Assembly: GCA_964576535.1 (NCBI GenBank)
Contig: CAZNWB010000062.1
Coordinates: 1-18,633, forward strand
Length of the DNA stretch: 18,633 nt
Reading direction: 5' to 3'
Source of the DNA: 2-02-FULL-66-22 sp964576535
GTDB taxonomy: Bacteria; Methylomirabilota; Methylomirabilia; Methylomirabilales; 2-02-FULL-66-22
The position numbers and the translations under genes are program-made. The notes under the pieces were generated by a model. The model had not been told where the DNA came from. It ran no database searches and saw only the letters and a program-made list of their open reading frames with translations. Below, in pieces: positions 1-6,063 of the stretch; the stretch's first letter is position 1; the number at the start of each line of letters is the position of its first letter.

Positions 1-119
1 CTGTCGAGGTCCAGGAACGCATATCCCAGGCGCGCCGCCAGCTCTTTCCCGACGGACGACTTGCCCGTGGCCATAAACCCGGTCAGGATCACATTCTGCC
101 GGCTGCCTGCTGCCGTCAT
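1..119 (-). CDS. aroK: Shikimate kinase, N-terminal part (cut by window edge)
   Basis: Shikimate kinase phosphorylates shikimate at the 3-OH with ATP in the cytoplasmic route to chorismate. Only the first 39 residues are visible. They carry a P-loop, GFMATGKSSVGKELA at about residues 15-29, preceded by a beta strand (NVILT) and followed by GYAFLDLD, whose DxD is typical of shikimate kinase. The ATG lies at 119-117 and overlaps the TGA of the upstream gene as ATGA, so the start is well placed and translation is probably coupled. The rest lies outside the window. Gluconate kinase and other P-loop kinases share the motif, but the GFMxxGKSxVG...DxD pattern fits AroK best. Confidence 0.85.
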   Translation of the reverse strand, partial: MTAAGSRQNVILTGFMATGKSSVGKELAARLGYAFLDLD

Positions 120-1594
120 CCCTTGCCGGTCCCCCGCTGGGATCCCCTCTGCCCCTCCAGCGTGCCACTCGGCTGCACCCTGGCTCCTTCTTTCAACGTC
201 GAGCTCGGCTCTCGATGTGCGGCAAGTTGCGCGAGCTCCTGGTACTCCGGCAGGGCCATGACTTGGGCGGCGGTGATGGCTCGCGGATTCCATTGGACCT
301 GCTCGATGATCGCAACGACCACATGCGATGTCTCGTTCCGGAATCGCACGGTCACGGGCCCCGGCGAGAATGCCTGCCGGATTTGATACCATCCGTCGTC
401 CCGGTACGTGAACGCAACCTCCTGTGGGCCTCCCGGTACCGGGTCGAGTGGGCAGGCCAGATTCGTTCGAAGCGCTCGCACGCGAAAGGCCTCATCCTTC
501 AGGCCGATCGAGATGGTGCGCTCCGTGCCCGGGAGCAGATACTGCTGGACCCACACATGGGGGAAGTTGGCGGGCCCACCGATGCAGTAGATCTCTTCCT
601 TGGCCGGGCGCAACGACGGATGCACAGAGTACCGCAGCTCCACGTTTCGGGCCAGGTCCGCGTCGTAATCCACGGCACAGACGTCACAGTGGTACCGACC
701 GGCGAGACCTGCAATGGTTGTTGCCCCCTCCTGGGGAACCCGGCAGTTGGGGCACATGACCTCCCAGGTGAAGAATACTCCCCCCAGCCGGGCCGCCGTG
801 ACGAAGAGTCGCAGGGCGTCCGCACGCTCCGCGCCCCAGCCGTCGGCCAGCGCCAAGGGCTGCATCCGCAGCACTTCCCGGTCAGGCGCCATCGCCAGGT
901 GGCGGCCAAATCGCGCCACCAGTGGCTCCGGAATCCCAGCCTCTCGGAGGCCGGCCAACAGCCGACCGAGCTGGGCGCGATCCGCGGGGCTCGGGCGGCC
1001 GGGTGGGGGCGGCTGAAGATCTGAAGCCGACCGGCGGCGCGCACCGAACTCCTCACAGTAGGCCAGGGTGTCGCGGACCCCTTTCCATCCCATCAGCCGG
1101 GACAGCCCCACGCCCAAGAGCGTGCGCGGCGTCACCTCCGCGAAGACCCGGGCAGAGGTCCCCTCTGCCTGCGGGCGCAGCTCCGCTCCCCCATAAAAGG
1201 TGTCGAGGGATCCCGCCTCGAAGACGCGCAGGACGGCGTACCGGTTGCCCCGCACCCATTCAAAGGGATACTCACGCCAGCGCGCCGCACGGACACCCCA
1301 GAATCGGGCGGCCGCCTGGCGGTACATGCCGTCCGCCGTCACCGTCACGGGCCCGTAGGCAACGTGGGGCATCCCGATCTCTTGGTTGAGCTGATCCGTG
1401 TTGGCCAGGAGATCCCACAACTCGGCGGAGGGAAGGGGGAAGTCTCGTTCGACCTGGAAAAGAACCGGCTGGTACGCCACGCCTTCCTCGCTCCCCTGCG
1501 GGGAATCCCCAGCGGGGCCGTGCGCCGCCCCAAGCCACCGTCGCCCTGCGGCGACGCCTGCAGGACCGCCGCCGGCAACCGACGGCCCCGTCAC
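116..1594 (-). CDS. SRPBCC + DUF5939-type protein lacking the usual cyclase domain
   Basis: The protein has 492 residues from a GTG at 1594, which overlaps the upstream stop as GTGA. Residues about 40-185 look like a START/SRPBCC lipid-binding-like domain (FQVERDFPLPSAELWDLL). A helical linker follows, then a zinc-ribbon-like pair CPNC (281-284) and CDVC (303-306). The next stretch (DLARNVELRYSVHPSLRP, NFPHVWVQQYLLPG, then VRFRNETS and a VQWNPRAITAAQVMALPEYQEL segment) matches what I know of DUF5939. In many bacteria that region sits N-terminal to a class III adenylate/guanylate cyclase domain. Here the chain ends about 40 low-complexity residues later, with no cyclase, and shikimate kinase begins at once. 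An alternative start is GTG at about 1480 (VAYQPVLF), which would drop a Gly/Ala-rich, probably untranslated N-terminus. The ligand is unknown. Confidence 0.75.
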   Translation of the reverse strand: MTGPSVAGGGPAGVAAGRRWLGAAHGPAGDSPQGSEEGVAYQPVLFQVERDFPLPSAELWDLLANTDQLNQEIGMPHVAYGPVTVTADGMYRQAAARFWGVRAARWREYPFEWVRGNRYAVLRVFEAGSLDTFYGGAELRPQAEGTSARVFAEVTPRTLLGVGLSRLMGWKGVRDTLAYCEEFGARRRSASDLQPPPPGRPSPADRAQLGRLLAGLREAGIPEPLVARFGRHLAMAPDREVLRMQPLALADGWGAERADALRLFVTAARLGGVFFTWEVMCPNCRVPQEGATTIAGLAGRYHCDVCAVDYDADLARNVELRYSVHPSLRPAKEEIYCIGGPANFPHVWVQQYLLPGTERTISIGLKDEAFRVRALRTNLACPLDPVPGGPQEVAFTYRDDGWYQIRQAFSPGPVTVRFRNETSHVVVAIIEQVQWNPRAITAAQVMALPEYQELAQLAAHREPSSTLKEGARVQPSGTLEGQRGSQRGTGKG

Positions 1595-2382
1595 TCTCGA
1601 ACGGACATCCGGGGAATGTCCGACAGGGGGACCGGGGGCATCTCGGCGCGCCCTCGTTTCACGATGGCTTCCCGTGCCGCCGCAACCTTCGGCAGGAAGT
1701 CGGTGCAGTCAAGCCCCAACATCTCGCCAGTCGTTCCGGCCACTTTTTCCAGACCCTTGGCGAGCTGGTTCACCGCCCCATCGTAGTTGCCCTCATGGGC
1801 GTGGTGAAAGCCCACGCTGATCTGGATGATTCCCTGCAGGAACCGCCGTGTCGTCCCCCTTGGCTGAGCCGCCCACTGGTGTTCCAGATGCTCGTGGGCC
1901 TCGAAGAACAGCCCGGCGTTGAAGCACAGGGCCGCCTCGGCCATGGCCTGTCGCAGCGGCTCCGTGGGGCCAGAGGGGGCGCGTCGGCCGAGGCGGGCTA
2001 TCAACCCGGTGTAGAGGCGGACCCGCTCCCTGACCGCGGCGAAGGCGGCGCGCGCATCCGGCACTGGCTCGACCATCCATGGCACGCCCTCCACCACCCT
2101 GGGCATCTCCATGGTGAGGACCTCGCCCGTGTCGGCTCGCCGGAGGCGAAGGAGCTTCTCCGGCCCGATCAGATGTGCCAGGGCAACATCCACGGTTTGA
2201 TCCATATCCGGGAAGACAGCCCGCGGTGCGGCCAACAGATCGGTGAGAGGCACCTCGGGGCGATTCCGTTGGGCTGCCAGTTCGCAGAATAAGGCCAGCC
2301 ACGCGATCGCCGCCCGTTTCTCCGGCTTTTCAAAGGCCTCGAGCAGCAGATCACCGAGCCGATTCCGGACGATTCGCTTCAT
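1591..2382 (-). CDS. DUF309-domain protein
   Basis: The protein has 263 residues. The ATG at 2382 is preceded by CAGGAA with 5-base spacing, and translation ends in a 4-base overlap with the next gene. The C-terminal half holds the DUF309 signature: LCFNAGLFFEAHEHLEHQW at about 152-170, then RRFLQGIIQISVGFHHAHEGN at about 179-199, a small helical fold with conserved His/Glu residues. The biochemical role of DUF309 is not known to me. The N-terminal about 110 residues (RNRLGDLLLEAFEKPEKRAAIAWLALFCELA) are unassigned and rich in charged helices. The tight coupling to the DUF5939 protein suggests a shared job. It may be expressed from the promoter at 2488-2517, with a hairpin repeat forming most of its leader. 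Confidence 0.8.
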   Translation of the reverse strand: MKRIVRNRLGDLLLEAFEKPEKRAAIAWLALFCELAAQRNRPEVPLTDLLAAPRAVFPDMDQTVDVALAHLIGPEKLLRLRRADTGEVLTMEMPRVVEGVPWMVEPVPDARAAFAAVRERVRLYTGLIARLGRRAPSGPTEPLRQAMAEAALCFNAGLFFEAHEHLEHQWAAQPRGTTRRFLQGIIQISVGFHHAHEGNYDGAVNQLAKGLEKVAGTTGEMLGLDCTDFLPKVAAAREAIVKRGRAEMPPVPLSDIPRMSVRE

Positions 2383-2391
2383 TCGGATTCC

Positions 2392-2470
2392 TGTAGGGAG
2401 GGCCCTTGTGGCCCTCCGATAGCGGAGGGCGGGTACCCGCGCGAAGCGTGGGTGCAGCCCCCTCCCTACC
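2392..2470. repeat. Hairpin-rich intergenic repeat, copy 1
   Basis: The element is bounded by a perfect inverted pair, GTAGGGAGGG (2393-2402) and CCCTCCCTAC (2460-2469). Inside are a second stem GGAGGGCC/GGCCCTCC (2397-2404 with 2410-2417) and a stem CCCGCGC-GAA-GCGTGGG with one G-U pair. A second copy in the same orientation lies at 11013-11108. It abuts the ribosome binding site of the DUF309 gene and lies downstream of that gene's putative promoter, so it would be transcribed as leader RNA. Confidence 0.8.
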
Positions 2471-2487
2471 ACGCCTCGGCAAGGACT

Positions 2488-2517
2488 TTCGTATCAGGAA
2501 AGCGGGAGGGGCGTCAA
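2488..2517 (-). promoter_or_regulatory. Putative sigma70 promoter for the DUF309 operon
   Basis: On the minus strand, TTGACG (2517-2512) and TACGAA (2493-2488) are separated by 18 bases. The -35 box is strong and the -10 box weak. Transcription would start near 2481 and run through the hairpin repeat to the ATG at 2382. Confidence 0.4.
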
Positions 2518-2644
2518 GCGATTTGAAATGGCGGGGAGGACGCTGCGGAAAAGACGAGTCCAACCACACCTGCATCGCCGGAATCTCTCCGACTTGAACA
2601 GGGTGCTTGGATGGGCAAGAAGGGGGATCAGGTGAGGCGGGCCG

Positions 2645-2815
2645 CTAGGACTGATCCTTCTCGTGGAAGGCGCCGCACTTCTCGCAGACCTTCATCATGC
2701 GGGGGCGGGTCATGACCACCTGGGCCCAGATCAGCTCGCCACCGCACTGGCACGTCCCGACGGACTGGCGCACCACGTTCTGGCGAGCCACCTTTTGTAC
2801 TTTGCTCTCAGCCAT
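2645..2815 (-). CDS. Small zinc-ribbon protein (56 aa)
   Basis: The protein has 56 residues. Two Cys pairs, TCQCGGEL (C22, C24) and VCEKCGAF (C44, C47), are typical of a zinc ribbon. A basic N-terminus (KVQKVARQNVVRQ) precedes them, which could bind nucleic acid. The ATG at 2815 is set by a strong AGGAAGGAG nine bases upstream. Longer in-frame extension upstream has no ribosome site and runs through the promoter, so I reject it. It stands alone, with a strong promoter at 2932-2960 and a leader of roughly 110 bases. The function is unknown; a transcription- or ribosome-associated role is only an inference from the fold. Confidence 0.8.
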   Translation of the reverse strand: MAESKVQKVARQNVVRQSVGTCQCGGELIWAQVVMTRPRMMKVCEKCGAFHEKDQS

Positions 2816-2931
2816 GTCTAGCTGCTCCTTCCTGCTGCGCGTGGCAGCGTTGGGGGGCCTTCCTCGCCCCTCGTTCCTTCGATCGCCAGACCCGGGAAAG
2901 GGTTCGCCGGATCCGGGCAAAAAACCTCGAC

Positions 2932-2960
2932 AATATAGCCAGCGATCCTGGGGTCTGCAA
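2932..2960 (-). promoter_or_regulatory. Strong sigma70-like promoter for the zinc-ribbon gene
   Basis: On the minus strand, TTGCAG (2960-2955) and TATATT (2937-2932) are spaced exactly 17 bases apart inside an AT-richer stretch. It faces the 56-residue gene, and the start site would be near 2925. Confidence 0.6.
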
Positions 2961-3091
2961 GAAAAAAATGCGTTTTCTCTCGATTTTTCGGAGCATGGAT
3001 AAAACGGCGTCTCATCGAGGGATGGGAGCGGTTCCCCTTCCCTTCGACCTTTCCGTGTGCTCTGCAAAAGAACTCTGGCGCGGCAAAGCGA

Positions 3092-3120
3092 TGGACAGTC
3101 CCTTATTCCAATGCTAGGCT
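3092..3120 (+). promoter_or_regulatory. Possible promoter of the selenoprotein operon
   Basis: TGGACA (3092-3097) and TAGGCT (3115-3120) are spaced 17 bases apart, about 28 bases before the ATG of the first plus-strand gene. The -35 box matches 5 of 6 and the -10 box only 3 of 6. Confidence 0.35.
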
Positions 3121-3148
3121 CAAACGCCTCTTGAAAAGGAGTCTGACG

Positions 3149-4207
3149 ATGCTCCGAGGGACATTACGCTCCAGGAGGATCGAGGTGGCCGATCCCCTGG
3201 CGGCCATCGAGACCTACTTCGGGAAGGGCTGGACGGACGGTCTGCCTGTGAGTCCCCCCACCGAGGAACACATCTGGGGAATGCTCGATGGCATGGGAAA
3301 ACAGCCGGAGGACATTCTCGGAGAAATCCCGGCGCGCGCGCGGATGATCACCGCAGAGAAGCTGGCGATCAACGCAGTGATGGCGGGATGTCTGCCGGCG
3401 TACGCCCCAGTCCTCCTGGCCATGACCGAAGCGCTGTGTGACCCCGCGTTTTCGGTCCACGGGCCGACGGCCAGCACGTCCGGGATGGGCGTCCTGATCA
3501 TTGTCAACGGCCCGATCGCGTCCCAGATCGGCCTCAACGCGGGTGAGAACCTGTTCGGCCCGGGCTGGCGCGCCAATGCGACCATCGGTCGGGCCTTGCG
3601 CCTGTTGCTCCGAAACGTCTGTGGGGCCATGCCGGGCGTCCTGGACCGGAGCTGCTTCGGGCACCCGGGTAAGTTCACCTATTGCATCGCCGAGGATGAG
3701 ACCCACAGCCCCTGGCCGCCGCTCCACACCGAGCGCGGGATCCCGCCGGAGGAGAGCGCCGTCACCCTCTTCGCGGGGGAGTCGCCCCACCAGGTCGCGA
3801 ACCAGACCGCCTCAGATCCCGAGGCGATCCTATCCACCATCGCGGACGTCATGGTGGCGGGAGGGCGACTGAGCCTCTCCGGACAGCAGTTCGTGGTCAT
3901 TGTCGGTGGACAGCACCGGCGGTACCTCACCAATCGGGGACGGACCAAGAAAGAGGTCCGGATGTGGCTTCAGACGCATGCCGTTCGGTCGAAGGAGGAA
4001 TGGGTGCGGGCGGGCCGCCTCGAGCCCTCCGAGGCGACGGGGCCATCATTGAACTACAGCGCAGTCACCGATCCAGAGGACATCCTGGTACTCGCCGCGG
4101 GTGGAGATACGGGCGGGTACTCGGTGGTCATCCCTGGGTGGTCGGGCAAGCTGCACTCGCAGGCGGTCACGAAGATTATCCCGCCGTGTGCGTCGTGCAA
4201 GGTGTAA
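3149..4207 (+). CDS. Conserved protein of unknown function, partner of the UGSC selenoprotein
   Basis: The protein has 352 residues from the ATG at 3149, placed 7 bases after AAGGAG; a GTG at 3185 after AGGAGG is an alternative. I do not recognise a named family, but the pattern is that of a widespread soluble protein. It has GKGWTDGLPVSPPT near the N-terminus, ITAEKLAINAVMAGC, LCDPAFSVHGPTAST, VNGPIASQIGLNAG, ATIGRALRLLLRNVCG, then HPGKFTYCIAEDE with SPWPPLH. It contains many conserved Gly/Cys/His residues and ends in PCASCKV, a C-terminal CxxC suited to thiol exchange. There is no signal peptide or membrane segment. It is the only gene co-directional with the selenoprotein, which starts 51 bases downstream, so the two probably work as one system. 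The reaction is unknown. Confidence 0.8.
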   Translation: MLRGTLRSRRIEVADPLAAIETYFGKGWTDGLPVSPPTEEHIWGMLDGMGKQPEDILGEIPARARMITAEKLAINAVMAGCLPAYAPVLLAMTEALCDPAFSVHGPTASTSGMGVLIIVNGPIASQIGLNAGENLFGPGWRANATIGRALRLLLRNVCGAMPGVLDRSCFGHPGKFTYCIAEDETHSPWPPLHTERGIPPEESAVTLFAGESPHQVANQTASDPEAILSTIADVMVAGGRLSLSGQQFVVIVGGQHRRYLTNRGRTKKEVRMWLQTHAVRSKEEWVRAGRLEPSEATGPSLNYSAVTDPEDILVLAAGGDTGGYSVVIPGWSGKLHSQAVTKIIPPCASCKV

Positions 4208-4220
4208 TGGAAATGCGGAC

Positions 4221-4239
4221 TGCGGAATTCGGAATGCGG
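4221..4239 (+). repeat. GGAATGC-type short repeat, copy A
   Basis: The 19-base sequence TGCGGAATTCGGAATGCGG fills the space between the two plus-strand genes, 19 bases before the selenoprotein ATG. The identical 19-mer occurs inverted at 14065-14083. Confidence 0.75.
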
Positions 4240-4258
4240 GATATCGGAGGGAGTGAGC

Positions 4259-4786
4259 ATGAGCTTCACGGTATTTGACCCGACGGATGGACCGATCGTC
4301 AAGGCGTTTGCGCCCGCTCATCGCCTGACCAGCCTGGCGGGCAAGGTGGTCGGCATACTCGATAACGGCAAGCACAAGTCCGATGTGTTGCTGCGTGAGG
4401 TGCAGGAGTTGCTCCGGTCGGAGGCGGGTGTCAAGGATTTCGTGGTGGTGCGAAAGGCATCCGCCTACCGCCCGGCACCGGCTGAAGAGTTGGACGATCT
4501 GGCCCGGCGAGTGGACGCCGTCGTGGCAGGGATCGGTGACTGAAGCTCCTGCTCATCGAGCAGTGTGCTCGACGGCATCCTCCTGGAGCGGCGCGGCATT
4601 CCGGTCGCAGCCATCTGCACCGACCTCTTCGTGCCGAACGGGAAGGCCATCGCGGAAGCCCACGGCGCGCCGGACTATCCCTTTGCCCTCGTCCCACACC
4701 CCCTGGCCAGCGCCACCGCAACAGAACTTGCCCGTGAGGCCAAGGAGGTTCTGTCAGACCTTCTGCGGCTTCTGACCGTGAATTAG
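4259..4786 (+). CDS. UGSC-family selenoprotein; TGA at 4541-4543 read as selenocysteine
   Basis: The protein has 175 residues from the ATG at 4259, eight bases after GGAGG. Codon 95 is TGA, and the same frame continues for 80 more codons to the TAG at 4784-4786. Coding character holds on both sides of the TGA. Before it come FDPTDGPIVK, KVVGILDNGKHKSD and VDAVVAGIGD. After it come SSCSSSVLDGILLERRGIPVAAICTDLF and PDYPFALVPHPLAS. This matches the UGSC family as I know it: a GxGD-U-G-S-C-S motif, then an acidic-helix/GIP stretch and a CT.LF motif. Here Sec95 and Cys98 form U-S-S-C, with Ser in place of the usual Gly, a UxxC redox pair. A SECIS-like hairpin sits at 4556-4572. The family's reaction is not known. 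A nonsense mutation is the alternative, but the intact downstream half and the hairpin argue against it. Confidence 0.88.
4556..4572 (+). promoter_or_regulatory. Bacterial SECIS-like hairpin after the Sec codon
   Basis: TCGAGCA (4556-4562), loop GTG (4563-4565), TGCTCGA (4566-4572): a perfect 7-bp stem with a 3-base loop beginning with G. The first loop G is 20 bases after the last base of the TGA, inside the usual 16-37 base window for bacterial SECIS elements, and a loop G is the expected SelB contact. The stem can extend by C4554-G4574 across one mismatch. The bases also encode protein, as in all bacterial SECIS elements. Confidence 0.8.
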
Positions 4787-5289
4787 CAGGAGGGATATCG
4801 CGGGGCACCGCCGTCGATGATCGCCGCTCCATAATAGATCCTGAATATTCTCGCCCAGTAGCACGCCGTCTCGCACATGGGGCAGGGCTTCGCGGTACTG
4901 TAGATCTCGCACCCGCTGAGATCGTGGGTGCCCAGCCTGCGCGCGGCATCGCGAATGGCCTCGACTTCGCCGTGGGCCGTCGGGTCAGGCTTGACCAACA
5001 CGCCGCTTACACCTTCGCCGACGATCTTCCCTTCCTTGGCGATGACCGCCCCGTAGGCCTGGTCGCCGCGCTGGTGGGCAATCCGCCGCATCTCGAACGC
5101 CCGTTTCATGAACTGTTCTCGATCGGCGCTGCCGGGTTGAAGGATCTCCGGTAGCTTCTCGCCCGCCGAGGCCGGATCTGCCCCTGACACCGCAATGACC
5201 GCAGGAGCGTACACCAAGCGCAACGATCCCGTGATGAATCTCCGACGGGTGTGATCACATTCACTGGAGAGTCGGGCGAAGGACCTCAT
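4783..5289 (-). CDS. Cytidine/guanine-deaminase-fold protein with Tat-like signal peptide
   Basis: The protein has 168 residues. The ATG at 5289 follows GGGGAG at 7 bases; a further upstream TTG is less likely. The zinc deaminase motifs are present: TAHGEVEAI (His106 ligand, Glu108 proton shuttle) and PCPMC (Cys136, Cys139). The wording around PCPMCETACYWAR...IYYGA is closest to guanine deaminase/TadA-like nucleobase deaminases. The N-terminus HTRRRFITGS, a hydrophobic stretch and PASA before GEK look like a twin-arginine signal peptide with an AxA cleavage site, which is unusual for this fold. After IYYGA only about 14 residues remain, fewer than in typical GuaD proteins, so the C-terminus appears shortened. 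Its TAA overlaps the selenoprotein TAG (TTAG at 4783-4786). The substrate is unknown. Confidence 0.8.
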   Translation of the reverse strand: MRSFARLSSECDHTRRRFITGSLRLVYAPAVIAVSGADPASAGEKLPEILQPGSADREQFMKRAFEMRRIAHQRGDQAYGAVIAKEGKIVGEGVSGVLVKPDPTAHGEVEAIRDAARRLGTHDLSGCEIYSTAKPCPMCETACYWARIFRIYYGAAIIDGGAPRYPSC

Positions 5290-5330
5290 AGGGAATCTCC
5301 CCAATCGCGGAGGGACCTCACGTCAAACAG

Positions 5331-5366
5331 CACGGCCGCGCCGACCAGGGCATCGGCGCGGCCGTG
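5331..5366 (-). terminator. Perfect 14-bp hairpin downstream of sod
   Basis: CACGGCCGCGCCGA (5331-5344), an 8-base loop, then the exact complement at 5353-5366. It starts 29 bases after the sod stop. On the minus strand it is followed by CTGTTTGACG, so the U tract is short, and it may act as a terminator or an mRNA 3'-end stabiliser. Confidence 0.65.
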
Positions 5367-5394
5367 ACGGAGGCACTCCTCCCGGTACGCTGAG

Positions 5395-6021
5395 CTACTT
5401 GCAGTACTTCTTGAACCGCTCGTTGACCCGGCCCCAGTGCAGGCTGGCGATGAAGTTGTCGATGTACTTGGCGCGACCCGGGCCGTCCTTGTGGTAGTAG
5501 GCGTGCTCGAAGACGTCGCAGGCCACCAGGGGAATTCCGCCCCAGATGGCGCCGTAATGGTGCTCGTCCACCAGCACGTTCAGCAGACGCTGAGACTCCA
5601 ACGCGTCGTACGCCAATAGGCCCCACCCGCTCAGCTTGGCCGAGACGCACGTGGCTTTGAAGTCGGCCCTCCAGGCGTCGAAGGATCCGAAGTTCCGCTC
5701 AATGGCCTGGTAGATCTCTCCGCCCTTCTTTGGATCCCCGTCGCCGCCCAGGACCTCCCAGTACACATCGTGGAGCAGCGTCCCCGCGTGGTTCCAGGTG
5801 AAGCGCCGCTTGAGCTCACCGATGATGCTGTAGTTCCCGTTCGCCGTCGCCCGGTCGGCCGTCTCCAGTCCCTTCTCGATGTTGTTGAGACCGGTGACGT
5901 ACCCCTTGTGGTGCGTGTTGTAATGCCAGTCCGTGGTCTCCGGGCTGACGACGTTGGCCAGGAGCTTCTTGGCCTCTTCGTCAGAATACGGCCGAGACTT
6001 CAACTTCCACTCGTACGCCAT
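5395..6021 (-). CDS. sodB: Superoxide dismutase, Fe/Mn family
   Basis: The enzyme dismutates superoxide to H2O2 and O2 in the cytoplasm. It has 208 residues, normal for the family. The four metal ligands are visible: His33 in DWHYNTHHKGYV, His84 in LLHDVYW, Asp169 and His173 in CDVFEHAYY. The segment WNHAGTLLHDVYW aligns in length with FNGGGHINHSIFW of Mn enzymes but is atypical in sequence, so Fe versus Mn cannot be told here and the symbol is nominal. The ATG at 6021 follows GGGGAGGA at 6 bases. It lies 42 bases after nuoI and ends the block before a 14-bp hairpin. Confidence 0.95.
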   Translation of the reverse strand: MAYEWKLKSRPYSDEEAKKLLANVVSPETTDWHYNTHHKGYVTGLNNIEKGLETADRATANGNYSIIGELKRRFTWNHAGTLLHDVYWEVLGGDGDPKKGGEIYQAIERNFGSFDAWRADFKATCVSAKLSGWGLLAYDALESQRLLNVLVDEHHYGAIWGGIPLVACDVFEHAYYHKDGPGRAKYIDNFIASLHWGRVNERFKKYCK

Positions 6022-6063
6022 CTCAAATCCTCCCCTCTCGAAAAAGTGTCCGACAAGTCTTCG

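Larger units (their letters stand above)
2816..3148. other. Divergent intergenic region
   Basis: This gap of 333 bases lies between the minus-strand zinc-ribbon gene and the plus-strand two-gene operon. It holds the minus promoter at 2932-2960, a weaker plus promoter at 3092-3120, a CCGGATCCGG palindrome at 2907-2916 and an A/T-rich patch near 2959-3003. I see no credible coding region in it. Confidence 0.6.

Noticed and set aside
4541..4543. TGA as a nonsense mutation making a pseudogene
   Set aside because: The downstream frame is intact and family-like, the codon falls at the known Sec site of the UGSC motif, and a SECIS-like hairpin follows.
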